Source: Candidatus Hydrogenedentota bacterium
GTDB taxonomy: Bacteria > Hydrogenedentota > Hydrogenedentia > Hydrogenedentales > JAEUWI01
DNA length: 64,000 nt
Assembly (NCBI GenBank): GCA_019637335.1
Contig: JAHBVV010000009.1
Location: forward strand, 1-64,000
Direction: 5' to 3'
Made by a program: the position numbers and the translations under genes. Below the pieces are notes generated by a model. That model was not told where the DNA came from. It did not search any database and saw only the letters and a program-made list of their open reading frames with translations. Shown here one piece after another: positions 45,397 to 54,054 of the stretch. Numbering within the stretch: the stretch's first letter is position 1; each line of letters starts with the position of its first letter.

Positions 45397-46524
45397 CTAC
45401 GGCGTGGTTCTTACCGGGGGCTGGCCATCTTCGATGGCGTAGGATGCGACGACGATTTCGTCGACGTAGAAGTCGATGCGGCAGCGTTCGCGGTACTCCA
45501 CGTCGACCTTTAGGGAACTTCCCAGCACGCGGCTGGCGCGCGATACCTCGTCGTTGGAGGCGGGGAAGGTTTCCAGCACGGTGCGGTTGCCGTCCCGGTC
45601 CACCTGTTCGATGCGCACGTCGCGGTTGTACCAGTCATAGCGCATTTCGTGGCTGACCGTGGCGCGAACGAGGGGAGCGGGTGTGGGCTCCGGCCGGGAG
45701 GACTTGACTTTATACGTCACCACCTGGCCGTTGAACAGGAGCGTCGCCGGCTGGGGATCCTGGTCAAGCACCACGTCTTCCCGGGCGCCGGGCATGTTCT
45801 CGACTTCCTGGGCGACGAGGGTTACGTTATAGGGCTTCATGATGGCCTCGATCTCGGAAACGGGCCTTCCGCGAAGGTCGGGCATATAGTCGCGGTATTG
45901 GCCGTCGCCGTCACTGACCAGCAGGTGGATGCTCGCGCCCTTTTCGATGTCGTATCCGGGGGGCGGATCCTGGGCGAGAATCATGTTGCGCGGCTTGGAA
46001 TCGGGCACGCGCGCAACGCTTCCCAGGCGGAATAGAGAGGTTTCGAGTTCCTCGCGGGCGTTTTCCAGGTAGCGGTTCGCGAGGTCCGGCGCGGTGAGGT
46101 AGTCGCGCCCCATACTGACCGTGGTGTAGACCTTCCGGCCCGTGCGCACGACACGTCCGGGCGCGGGCCGCTGGCTGATGATGTGGTTTTCGGGCAGGGT
46201 GTCGTGCGGGGCCAGATCCTGCTTGCCCATTTCGAGCCCCTGCTCGCGGAGTCGTATCATGGCCTCGTTCACGGGGAGGTTGACGATGCTCGGCACCTGT
46301 ACGGGCTCGCCCGCCTGGAGGGTGACGGTGTAGACGTAGTAACCGGACGCCGCCATGACGGCAACGAAGATTACCAGGGCGACGGACCACTGGATGCTCC
46401 AGGCGGCGAACTTTAGCAGGAAGAAGACAAAGTTCAGGATCGTTTCCGAAACCGCGTCAAGAAGAATCCGTCCCACGCTCCGTTTGATGGGAGGCTCTGA
46501 TACATTCCTTGCGCTGTTTTCCAC
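45397..46524 (-). CDS. Single-pass membrane protein with PASTA domains
   Basis: A 375-residue protein: a short cytoplasmic N-terminus, a hydrophobic region at about 30-66 and three PASTA-like domains (about 72-140, 142-210, 215-280), each with a V/A-P-x-(I/L)-x-x-x-x-x-x-x-A pattern (VPSIVNLPVNEAMIRLREQG; APDLANRYLENAREEL; MPDLRGRPVSEIEAIM). The remaining part is beta-rich. PASTA domains bind peptidoglycan fragments or act as spacers. The usual Ser/Thr kinase domain is absent. Start GTG 46524 has AGGAG eleven bases upstream and overlaps rsmB by 91 bp; a longer frame exists but lies entirely inside rsmB. Confidence 0.8.
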   Translation of the reverse strand: MENSARNVSEPPIKRSVGRILLDAVSETILNFVFFLLKFAAWSIQWSVALVIFVAVMAASGYYVYTVTLQAGEPVQVPSIVNLPVNEAMIRLREQGLEMGKQDLAPHDTLPENHIISQRPAPGRVVRTGRKVYTTVSMGRDYLTAPDLANRYLENAREELETSLFRLGSVARVPDSKPRNMILAQDPPPGYDIEKGASIHLLVSDGDGQYRDYMPDLRGRPVSEIEAIMKPYNVTLVAQEVENMPGAREDVVLDQDPQPATLLFNGQVVTYKVKSSRPEPTPAPLVRATVSHEMRYDWYNRDVRIEQVDRDGNRTVLETFPASNDEVSRASRVLGSSLKVDVEYRERCRIDFYVDEIVVASYAIEDGQPPVRTTP

Positions 46525-47765
46525 GAATTGAGATACTCCTGGCCGTCTTCGGGTGTAATGGCGCCTTCGTCCAGCAACGGTTGAACGACGGCGGCTGTTT
46601 CCTCGGGGGTAAAGGTGCAGACGGAATAGACGATAGTCCCGCCATTTTTGCAGAGCTTGACCGCCGATCGCAATAGATCGCGTTGGATGGCGCCCAGATC
46701 CGCGATCGACTCCGGGGTCATGCGCCATTTAATGTCCGGATGCCGCCGCAGGGTTCCAAGCCCGCTGCACGGGGCGTCCACGAGGATGCGGTCAAAGCCG
46801 TCCTGAAGGGGCGGGGCCGCGCCGTCGCCGCAAATCAACGCGATTCCGGGCGTTTCCAGGCGCTCGATGTTCTCCAGCACCTTCCAGAGGCGGCGCCGGC
46901 TGGCGTCCATCGCCACAATGTGCGCGTTGCCGCCCGAAAGCTCCGCGAGATGGGTTGTCTTCCCGCCCGGCGCGGCGCACATGTCCAATACCCGTTCCCC
47001 CGGTTTTGGTTCCAGAAGCAACGCGGGCAGCATCGAAGCGGTGTCCTGGAGGAAGAAGTGGCCCTGCTGGAACCATTTCGTCCGCGAGAGGCCGCCGCCC
47101 TGAACGACCCGCAGCGCGTCCGGCAGGGGCACATCATCCGTCACCAGGCAGCCGGACTTTTCGAGGTTGGCGCGGAGGGCGTCCTTGGTCGTTTTCAGGG
47201 TATTGACGCGCAAAATGGAATCCGCCGGTGTGTCGGAGGCGGCGCAGAGGGCGGCGGCGCCTTCCTCGCCAAACTGCGCGATCCATTGGCGGACGAGCCA
47301 TTTCGGTATGGAATACCGGATCTTGAGAAATTTGGGCAGATCCTGCGCCGGATCGGGGAGGCCGGCCGCTTCGAGGGTTTGCGGAATCCGCCGCAGCACC
47401 GCGTTCACCATGCGCCCGAGTCCGGCGTGGGTGCGCGCGCGCGCCAGATCCACCGAGGTGTGGACCATGGCTGGCGGCGTGACCTGGTCACAGAACAGGG
47501 ACTGGTAGACCGCCATGCGCAGGATGATCAGGACCGGAAGCGGCAGTTCGTTCAGGGGCTGGTGGCAGTGCTGCTGGAGGATATAGTCGCAGAGCGTGCG
47601 GTGGCGCACTGTGCCGTAGACGAGCATGCCGAGAAAGCGCCGCCCGCGTTCGGAGAGCTTCTTCCGGCGCTGTGTCTTATCCAGCGAGGCGTCGAGATAT
47701 ACGTTGCGCTCGAAGACACGCAGCAGGACGTCAACCGCGGCGTCGCGGACGGGATCGACGGGCAT
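46434..47765 (-). CDS. rsmB: 16S rRNA (cytosine-967-C5)-methyltransferase
   Basis: A 443-residue RsmB. An N-terminal NusB-like RNA-binding domain (about 1-140) precedes a Rossmann methyltransferase domain. SAM motif: VLDMCAAPGGKTTHLAE. Catalytic cysteines are in DAPCSGLGTLRRHPD and YSVCTFTPEE. Start ATG 47765 overlaps the fmt stop (TGATG). Confidence 0.95.
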   Translation of the reverse strand: MPVDPVRDAAVDVLLRVFERNVYLDASLDKTQRRKKLSERGRRFLGMLVYGTVRHRTLCDYILQQHCHQPLNELPLPVLIILRMAVYQSLFCDQVTPPAMVHTSVDLARARTHAGLGRMVNAVLRRIPQTLEAAGLPDPAQDLPKFLKIRYSIPKWLVRQWIAQFGEEGAAALCAASDTPADSILRVNTLKTTKDALRANLEKSGCLVTDDVPLPDALRVVQGGGLSRTKWFQQGHFFLQDTASMLPALLLEPKPGERVLDMCAAPGGKTTHLAELSGGNAHIVAMDASRRRLWKVLENIERLETPGIALICGDGAAPPLQDGFDRILVDAPCSGLGTLRRHPDIKWRMTPESIADLGAIQRDLLRSAVKLCKNGGTIVYSVCTFTPEETAAVVQPLLDEGAITPEDGQEYLNSWKTAQGMYQSLPSNGAWDGFFLTRFRKRS

Positions 47766-48700
47766 CAGGTGATATCCGTGAAGGCGTCGCCGGGGCCCAG
47801 CTTATGGCCGCGCAGGAAATCACCCGCCGCCATGGCGCGCTTGCCGGGGGCCTGCAGTTCCGTGATGGCAATCCGTCCGTTTCCGGTGGCGACAATGATG
47901 CGATCCTTCAGGATTTCCTCGACCGCTCCCGGTTCGGCGGTTGCCTTGCCTTCGGCGAGCCGGGTTTCGTGGATGCGGTAGACCTCGCCACCGAGGTGGC
48001 AGTGGGCGATGGGCCAGGGCTGGGCCGCGCGCACGAGATTGTGGATTTCGCGGGCCGCCGCGCCCCACCGGATGCGCCCGTCGGCCTTCTCGAACATGCG
48101 GCACTCCACCGCGCGGGCGTGATCCTGCGGGGTAAAGACCGCCGTGCCCTCTTCGATTTGCCGCAGGCTTTTTAACATGAGGTCGGCGCCCAGCTTGCCC
48201 AGGCGATCGGCGAGTTCCACGGCGTTTTCGTTTTCGCCGATCACCACCTTCTCCTGCATCAGCACATCGCCCGCGTCCATCTCCAGCACGAGGCGCATGA
48301 TGGATACACCGGTTTCGGTATCGCCATGGAGGATGGCGGAGCGGATGGGGGAGGGTCCACGGTATTTGGGCAGGAGGCTCGGGTGCAGGTTGATCCAGCC
48401 GTGCGGCGGAATATCGAGCAGGGGCTGTTTCAGCAGGCGTCCGTAGGCGGCAATCACGCAGACCTCCGGCTTCAGGTCGCGGAGCCAGGCCTCAAAGGTC
48501 CCATCGTTGAGCTTCGCCGGCTGATGCACGGGAATATCGAGCTTAAGCGCGGCTTCCTTCACCGGGGGAGGGACGGGACGGTTGCTCCGGCCCTGCGGCT
48601 TGTCGGGCTGACACACGACGGCGGCCACGTCGTGGAGGGCCTCGACGGCCTGAAGGGTGGGGACGGCAATCGCCGGCGTACCAAGGAAGACGACGCGCAC
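47765..48700 (-). CDS. fmt: Methionyl-tRNA formyltransferase
   Basis: A 311-residue enzyme that formylates initiator Met-tRNA. The catalytic domain has MRVVFLGTPAIAVPTLQA at the N-terminus and WINLHPSLLPKYRGPSPI, the 10-formyl-THF/catalytic loop; the C-terminal OB-like domain follows from about 205. Start is GTG 48700, overlapping the ybaB stop by one base. A def gene, often linked with fmt, is not in the window. Confidence 0.96.
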   Translation of the reverse strand: MRVVFLGTPAIAVPTLQAVEALHDVAAVVCQPDKPQGRSNRPVPPPVKEAALKLDIPVHQPAKLNDGTFEAWLRDLKPEVCVIAAYGRLLKQPLLDIPPHGWINLHPSLLPKYRGPSPIRSAILHGDTETGVSIMRLVLEMDAGDVLMQEKVVIGENENAVELADRLGKLGADLMLKSLRQIEEGTAVFTPQDHARAVECRMFEKADGRIRWGAAAREIHNLVRAAQPWPIAHCHLGGEVYRIHETRLAEGKATAEPGAVEEILKDRIIVATGNGRIAITELQAPGKRAMAAGDFLRGHKLGPGDAFTDIT

Positions 48701-49032
48701 TAGCTGGTCAATCCGGGGATATCGATCCCGCCGGCCATTTCGCTCATCTTGGCCTTGACGAGATCCTGGGCCTTGTGGACGCCCTCGTTGACGGCGGCCT
48801 GGATCAGCGTTTCAAGCACCTCGGGGTCTTCGGGGTTGATGATTTCGGGGTCGATCTTGATGGACACGAGTTCCATCTTGCCCGTCATCACGACATTTAC
48901 CATTCCCCCGCCCGAGGAAGCTTCCACCCGCTCGTTGGCGAGTTCCTCCTTGACTTCTTCCATCTTCGCCTTCATCTCCATCGCCTGTTTGATCATGGCG
49001 CCCATTTTGCCAATATCGCCAAAATTCAGCAC
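48700..49032 (-). CDS. YbaB/EbfC nucleoid-associated protein
   Basis: A 110-residue DNA-binding protein of the YbaB/EbfC family. Signatures: MGAMIKQAMEMKAKMEEVKE helix, ASSGGGMVNVVMTGKMELVSIKIDPE strands and the NEGVHKAQDLVKAKMSEM helix. Start GTG 49032 has GAGGAA upstream; the longer frame adds unrelated residues. It is usually found beside dnaX/recR, but here it heads the fmt-rsmB run. Confidence 0.9.
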   Translation of the reverse strand: MLNFGDIGKMGAMIKQAMEMKAKMEEVKEELANERVEASSGGGMVNVVMTGKMELVSIKIDPEIINPEDPEVLETLIQAAVNEGVHKAQDLVKAKMSEMAGGIDIPGLTS

Positions 49033-49150
49033 GGCAAGTTCCTCGTGTGGTGGGTGTACGTGATTTGGGCGCCCGCAAATGCGCCGGGGATAAACGCATA
49101 GTATAGCGCCGGGGCGGGCGCCGGGTAAAGCTGGCGGCGCGCAAACGAAC

Positions 49151-49176
49151 GGCCCCGCCGACAATCCGGCGGGGCC
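49151..49176 (-). terminator. Hairpin downstream of the GlcG-like gene
   Basis: A perfect 10-bp GC-rich stem (GGCCCCGCCG/CGGCGGGGCC) with a six-base loop lies 21 bp past the stop at 49198. The T-tract is short and interrupted (GTTCGTTT), so termination strength is uncertain. Confidence 0.5.
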
Positions 49177-49197
49177 GCAAACGGTTCGGGGGAGTAT

Positions 49198-49599
49198 TTA
49201 CAGCGCGGCGGCGCCGGCCTCGGCCACGGCGTGATCGTCTTCCACGGAGGAACCGGAGACGCCGATTGCGCCGATGATCTCGCCGCTCGCGTTTTTCAGC
49301 GGCACGCCGCCCGGGAAGGTGATCAGGCCGCCGTTCGAGTGCTCAATGTTGTAGAGCGACCCGCCGGGCTGGCTCAACTCGCCAATCGTGCCCGTGTTCA
49401 TGTCGAAAAAGCGTGCGGTGCGCGCCTTCTTCTGGGCGATATCGATGCTGCCGAGCCAGGCGCCGTCCATCCGCACGAAGGCTTTGAGGTTGGCGCCCGC
49501 GTCCACCACCGCGATGTCCATCTTGGTGTTGATCGCCTCGGCTTTTTTCACCGCCGCCGCTACGACCCGGTTGGCCTGTTCGAGGGAAATGTCGCTCAT
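49198..49599 (-). CDS. GlcG/HbpS-like (DUF336) protein
   Basis: A 133-residue protein of the GlcG/HbpS family (PF03928). Motifs: [25 protein letters not shown] (cut here) at the N-terminus, [39 protein letters not shown]. Relatives bind heme (HbpS) or accompany glycolate oxidase genes; no such partner is adjacent. ATG 49599 follows AGGAAT. Confidence 0.88.
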   Translation of the reverse strand: MSDISLEQANRVVAAAVKKAEAINTKMDIAVVDAGANLKAFVRMDGAWLGSIDIAQKKARTARFFDMNTGTIGELSQPGGSLYNIEHSNGGLITFPGGVPLKNASGEIIGAIGVSGSSVEDDHAVAEAGAAAL

Positions 49600-49805
49600 A
49601 GTGGTACGATTCCTTTTTCTTGGGGTTAGTTGGTTCACCGGGAGTGACGGCGTCCTCGCGGGCCTCGCCGTACTCCGCCCTGCAATGAACGTTCAATTCT
49701 ACGGGATTGCCGCGGGCAGGTCAATGATTATGGCCGGGTTGCGCGCATGCGTTATACTGATGCGAGCCCAGGACCCGTCCCAACCAGCCTATAAAAGGAA
49801 TTCCC

Positions 49806-51215
49806 GTGACGCCATCGATCGCCAATCCCGCCATGCAGGAGAGCCTGGAGGTAACCCGAGAGCTACTGGACCGATACGACCGGCCCGGCCCGCGATATAC
49901 CAGCTACCCGACCGCGCCGGAATGGAGCCACGAGTTTGGCGAGGCGGACTACCTTCGGGCGCTGGCGAATGCGGCGGAGCGGGCGGACGAGCCGCTCTCG
50001 ATTTACGTTCACCTTCCCTTCTGCTGGGAACGTTGCCATTTTTGCGGTTGTAACGTCGTCATTTCGAAGCACCCCGAGGTCTCCGAGAAGTACCTGCAGT
50101 ACGTGTACAAGGAGATCGGGATGGTGGCGCGGCGGCTGGGGAACCGGAAGACCGTCAAGCAACTCCACTGGGGCGGCGGCACCCCGACGTACCAGTCCGT
50201 CGAGCAGATCAAGGCGCTGCATGGGGTCCTGGCGCGCGAGTTCGAGTTCGCGCCCGACGCCGAGATCGCGCTTGAGGTCGATCCGCGGGTTACGTCCAGC
50301 GAGCAGCTCGAGACGCTCCGCGCGCTCGGCTTCAACCGCATCAGCATGGGCGTGCAGGACCTCGACCCCAAGGTTCAGGCGACGATCAACCGCAACCAGA
50401 CGGAAGCGCAGACCCGGGCGCTGTTCGGGAAATGCCGCGAGCTGGGTTTTGAGGGCATCAACATCGACCTCATTTACGGGCTCCCGGATCAGACGCCGGA
50501 GGGCTGGACGCGCACCGTAGAGGCCGTGATTGATATCCGGCCCGATCGGCTGGCCGTGTACAGCTATGCGCACCTGCCGGATCAGATCAAGCACCAGCGG
50601 AAGATGGACGATCACCTGCGGCCGACCGGCGCGGAGAAGTATGATCTCTTCGCCATTGCACGGCGGCTCTTCGTCGCCGCGGGCTACCGCATTATCGGGA
50701 TGGACCATTTCGCGCTGCCGACGGATGAACTTGCGGTTGCGCTGGACGAGCGGCGGCTGCACCGGAATTTCATGGGCTACACGGTCGTGCCGGCGGAGGA
50801 TATGGTGGCGTTTGGCGTTTCCGGGATTGGCGAAGTGGGGGGCGCCTACGCGCAGAACGAGAAGCGCCCGGCGATGTACTACAAGGCCCTCGACGCCGAT
50901 ACGCTGCCGGTGCTCTGCGGGACCTGGCTCACGGAAGACGATCAGGTGCGCCGCTGGGTGATCCGGCAGCTCATGTGCAATTTCTACCTGAGTTTTCAGG
51001 CGCTTTCGGAACGCTTCGGCGTTGATTACGATGCCTATTTCGCGGATGAAGAGTCGCGGCTGCAAGAGTTCTACCAGGAGCAATTCCTGGCGCGCGAGGG
51101 CGACAGTATCCGCGTGCTGCCTCTGGGCCAGGCTTTTATCCGGAATGTGGCGATGGTGTTCGACGCGCACTTGAAGAAACCGGCGCATTTTACGAAGTTT
51201 TCTCGGACGATTTAG
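49806..51215 (+). CDS. hemN: Oxygen-independent coproporphyrinogen III dehydrogenase
   Basis: A 469-residue radical-SAM enzyme converting coproporphyrinogen III to protoporphyrinogen IX without oxygen. The cluster motif is CWERCHFCGCN, the CX3CX2CXC form diagnostic of true HemN rather than HemW. Further marks: YTSYPTAPEW near the start, HWGGGTPTY, GFNRISMGVQDLDPKVQ, and the C-terminal MGYTVVPAEDMVAFGVSGIG. Start GTG 49806 has AGGAA upstream. hemG follows by 58 bp. Confidence 0.95.
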   Translation: MTPSIANPAMQESLEVTRELLDRYDRPGPRYTSYPTAPEWSHEFGEADYLRALANAAERADEPLSIYVHLPFCWERCHFCGCNVVISKHPEVSEKYLQYVYKEIGMVARRLGNRKTVKQLHWGGGTPTYQSVEQIKALHGVLAREFEFAPDAEIALEVDPRVTSSEQLETLRALGFNRISMGVQDLDPKVQATINRNQTEAQTRALFGKCRELGFEGINIDLIYGLPDQTPEGWTRTVEAVIDIRPDRLAVYSYAHLPDQIKHQRKMDDHLRPTGAEKYDLFAIARRLFVAAGYRIIGMDHFALPTDELAVALDERRLHRNFMGYTVVPAEDMVAFGVSGIGEVGGAYAQNEKRPAMYYKALDADTLPVLCGTWLTEDDQVRRWVIRQLMCNFYLSFQALSERFGVDYDAYFADEESRLQEFYQEQFLAREGDSIRVLPLGQAFIRNVAMVFDAHLKKPAHFTKFSRTI

Positions 51216-51273
51216 GGGCGGGGGCCCTTCTCAGTATTTAACCGGCGTCCAGCCGGGCCTTGCGAGGATTGGC

Positions 51274-52641
51274 ATGACCGAACCACGGAAAGTTGTCGTT
51301 ATTGGTGGCGGCATTACGGGATTGTGCGCGGGCTACTACGCGATGAAGCGTCACGGGCGGGACGCGGTTGCCGTGCTGGAGGCGGGACCGACGCCGGGCG
51401 GCACGGCGTACACCGAGACGGTCGACGGATTCACCTTTGAAAAAGGCCCCAACGGCTTTCTAGACAAGGAGCCGAAGACACTCCAGTGGGTTCGCGATCT
51501 GGACCTGGAGAACCGCGTGGTGAAGGCCAACACGTTGGCGGCACGCCGCTTTATTTACCGGAATGGCGCGCTACACGAAGTTAAGCCGCCGCCCGCGTTT
51601 CTGGCGTCGAAGTTGCTCTCGCTCCAGGGCCGCTTGCGTCTGCTCGGCGAGCCCTTCATCCCGCAGCGGGTGTCCGAGGAGGAAGAGTCCATCTGGGATT
51701 TCGCCGCGCGGCGTATCGGCGCGGAGTCGGCGGATACCCTGGTATCGCCGATGGTCAGCGGGATATTCGGCGGCGACGCGAAGCAGCTGCACCTGGCCTC
51801 GTGTTTTCCGAGGATGGCGGCGATGGAGGCGGAGCACGGCGGCCTGGTGAAGGCGATGCTGGCGAAGCGCAAGCAGAAGGGGTCGGGCCAGGGCTCGGCG
51901 ATGGGCCCTGGGGGAACACTGACCAGTTTCAATGGCGGCATGGCGGTGTTGATCGATCGCGCGGCGGAGGAGCTCGGAGCGAGCCTGCGCCTCAACACGC
52001 CTGCGGCCCGAATCGAACGCGCGGACGGCGTGTATCGCGTCCAGATCGAGGGCGGCGAGACCCTGGAGGCGGAGTCGGTCATTGTCGCGGCGCCGGCGCA
52101 CGTGGCGGCCGGCCTGACGCACGATCTGGACGCCGATCTCGGTGCGGCGCTTTCGGAAATCCCCTATGCCAGTATGACCGTGGTCTGCACCGGTTACGAG
52201 CGGAAGGCCATAGGCCACGATCTGCACGGTTTCGGATTTCTGGTTCCGCGCACCCAGCAGAAGCGCATTCTGGGCTGCATCTGGACTTCCACGCTCTTCC
52301 CGGGGCGCGCGCCGAAGGACAAAGCGATTCTGAGGACGATGATCGGCGGCGCGACCGATCCCGGCGCGGTGGAACTGGACGACGAGGCTTTTCTCGCGAT
52401 CCTCCGCGAGGAATTGTTCCCGATGCTCGATATCCAGGCCGATCCCGTTGTTTACCGGATTTACCGCTGGGAAAAAGCGATTCCCCAATACACCTTTGGG
52501 CACCAGGCCCGCCTGCGGCGCATTGAAGCGGCGGAGGCGCGCCACCCGGGCCTGCGCTTCGCCGGCAATTCTTATCGCGGCGTGGGGATCAACGACTGCG
52601 TGTTGTCCGCGTTGCGCGCGCTGGGGGAAGAAGTCCCCTGA
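51274..52641 (+). CDS. hemG: Protoporphyrinogen oxidase (HemG/HemY, FAD type)
   Basis: A 455-residue FAD enzyme oxidising protoporphyrinogen IX. FAD loop: VVVIGGGITGLCAGYYAMKR; family marks: FEKGPNGFLDKEP, SPMVSGIFGGDAKQLHL and the C-terminal GLRFAGNSYRGVGINDCV, the second FAD-contact region. It follows hemN, so both late heme steps are consecutive. The true product could be coproporphyrin III for oxygen-dependent CgoX-like enzymes, but pairing with HemN favours protoporphyrin. Confidence 0.92.
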   Translation: MTEPRKVVVIGGGITGLCAGYYAMKRHGRDAVAVLEAGPTPGGTAYTETVDGFTFEKGPNGFLDKEPKTLQWVRDLDLENRVVKANTLAARRFIYRNGALHEVKPPPAFLASKLLSLQGRLRLLGEPFIPQRVSEEEESIWDFAARRIGAESADTLVSPMVSGIFGGDAKQLHLASCFPRMAAMEAEHGGLVKAMLAKRKQKGSGQGSAMGPGGTLTSFNGGMAVLIDRAAEELGASLRLNTPAARIERADGVYRVQIEGGETLEAESVIVAAPAHVAAGLTHDLDADLGAALSEIPYASMTVVCTGYERKAIGHDLHGFGFLVPRTQQKRILGCIWTSTLFPGRAPKDKAILRTMIGGATDPGAVELDDEAFLAILREELFPMLDIQADPVVYRIYRWEKAIPQYTFGHQARLRRIEAAEARHPGLRFAGNSYRGVGINDCVLSALRALGEEVP

Positions 52642-52679
52642 GCCGCGGCGCCCGTTGAACCGAACAGGCGGCAGGTTCC

Positions 52680-53225
52680 ATGAGCCCACACCAGAACCCA
52701 TTTCTCGATCCGTCGCAACCGCACATGATGACGTGCACCGTGCTGCACTGGATTCCCGTGTTCACCCGGGAGGAAACGGTTTCCATCGCGCTGGACGGAT
52801 TGGCGTACCTTGCGGGCGAGGGGCTGGAGGTGCATGCCTACGTCGTGCTGGACAACCACCTGCAGCTGATCGCGCGCAGCCGGAACCTGGACAAGTCGAT
52901 GATTCGCTTCAAGCAGAACACCGGCCGCCAGCTGCTCAAGTACCTGGCGGACCACGACGTTCGGGTCATTCTGGACCAGTTCGCGTTTCACCGCGATGCC
53001 GGGCAGGACGAGCGGGATGTCGCCTTCTGGCAGGAAGGGATGCACCCGGAACTGATCATCAGCGACCGGATGATGCGCGAAAAGATTGAGGAGCTTCACG
53101 CCAATCCGGTTAAACGCGGTTATGTGGATGAGCCTGAGCACTGGCGCTTCTCCAGCGCGCGGGATTATGCGGGGGGGAAAGGGCTCATCCCGATCGTGCC
53201 TTGGGACTTGGGCGGGCGCGGGTAG
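52680..53225 (+). CDS. RAYT/IS200-like transposase homologue with altered catalytic motifs
   Basis: A 181-residue Y1-transposase-fold protein. The family layout is recognisable: TCTVLHWIPVFTREET at the N-terminus, the HUH region VVLDNHLQLIAR, FWQEGMHPELI, and HANPVKRGYVDEPEHWRFSSARDYAG at the C-terminus. Typical relatives read NHIHLI and YIHNNPV at the two active positions; here the second His of HUH is Gln (HLQ) and the Tyr of YIHNNP is Leu (ELHANP). It sits 38 bp after hemG in the same direction. It may be catalytically dead, or a domesticated REP-handling protein. Confidence 0.82.
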   Translation: MSPHQNPFLDPSQPHMMTCTVLHWIPVFTREETVSIALDGLAYLAGEGLEVHAYVVLDNHLQLIARSRNLDKSMIRFKQNTGRQLLKYLADHDVRVILDQFAFHRDAGQDERDVAFWQEGMHPELIISDRMMREKIEELHANPVKRGYVDEPEHWRFSSARDYAGGKGLIPIVPWDLGGRG

Positions 53226-53332
53226 CGGCGCTGCCGCGCGTGAATTTTTCCGGGCGTCCCGGGGTATAATCCCTCAAACAACACCGAGATCCGAATTGGG
53301 CCGCGATTGCCCCGCATGGAAGGGACTATGCC

Positions 53333-54025
53333 GTGAGTGACGCTACACCTACACCCGCCGAGACCCCAGTTCCGCCCGCGAAGGGCGCGCGCCGCTTTGG
53401 CTGCGTGCATGTTCTGGCCGTGATCCTGGCCGGGCTGTTGTTGTCCGTGCTCGCGAGCGCGTGGTGGGTCAAGCGGAATGTCTACGCGTCGCCCTTCCGC
53501 ACCACAGAGCTGAACGCGCGGGAGCAGGCGGAATTCGAGGCGAAAGTCGCGCAACTTGAGGCGGCGGGCGGCGCGGCGCCGGCGCCGGGGCGGGAGGTCG
53601 CGGTTCCGGAGGCGTATAGCGAGGAGGGCGCGAACCGGGAAATTCGCATTACCGAGAAAGAACTCAATGCGCTGATCGACAAGAACCCGCAGTGGGCGGA
53701 TCGGGTGGCGATCGACATTTCGCCGGACCTGCTGAGCCTCGTCCTGCTCGTGCCGGTCGATCCGGAATTCCCCATTATCGGCGGCACGACGGCGCGGATT
53801 ACGGCGGGCGCGACGCTCCGCTTTGAGAACGACCAGCCGGTGGTCATTGTCCGCGGTATCAGTATCGGCGGGATTCCGCTGCCGTCGGCGTGGATGGGCG
53901 ACTTGAAGAACAAGGATCTGATCCAGGAGTATGGCGGGCAGGGTGGCTTCTGGGATGGCCTGGCGCGCGGCGTCGAGGCGATCAAGCTCGAAGAGGGCAA
54001 CCTTTATTTGAAACTCCGGGAATAG
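53333..54025 (+). CDS. Membrane-anchored protein of unknown function
   Basis: I recognise no firm family. The 230-residue product has one membrane helix at about 25-47 (VLAVILAGLLLSVLASAWWV), an Ala/Glu-rich stretch to about 95, and a beta-rich extracytoplasmic domain with REIRITEKELNALIDKNP, then LSLVLLVPVDPEFPIIGGT and VVIVRGISIGGIPLPSAW. The ITEKELNALI segment recalls lipid/sterol-binding tubular domains (DUF2140/YpmS-like), a weak resemblance. GTG 53333 follows GGAAGGGA; the ATG five bases before leads at once into a stop. It precedes the SLC13 gene by 29 bp. Confidence 0.65.
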   Translation: MSDATPTPAETPVPPAKGARRFGCVHVLAVILAGLLLSVLASAWWVKRNVYASPFRTTELNAREQAEFEAKVAQLEAAGGAAPAPGREVAVPEAYSEEGANREIRITEKELNALIDKNPQWADRVAIDISPDLLSLVLLVPVDPEFPIIGGTTARITAGATLRFENDQPVVIVRGISIGGIPLPSAWMGDLKNKDLIQEYGGQGGFWDGLARGVEAIKLEEGNLYLKLRE

Positions 54026-54054
54026 CGCGCCGCGCGGGCGCGAGGAGCGGTGCG

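Noticed and set aside
49740-49760. TATACT upstream of hemN as promoter
   Set aside because: No acceptable -35 hexamer or extended -10 accompanies it.
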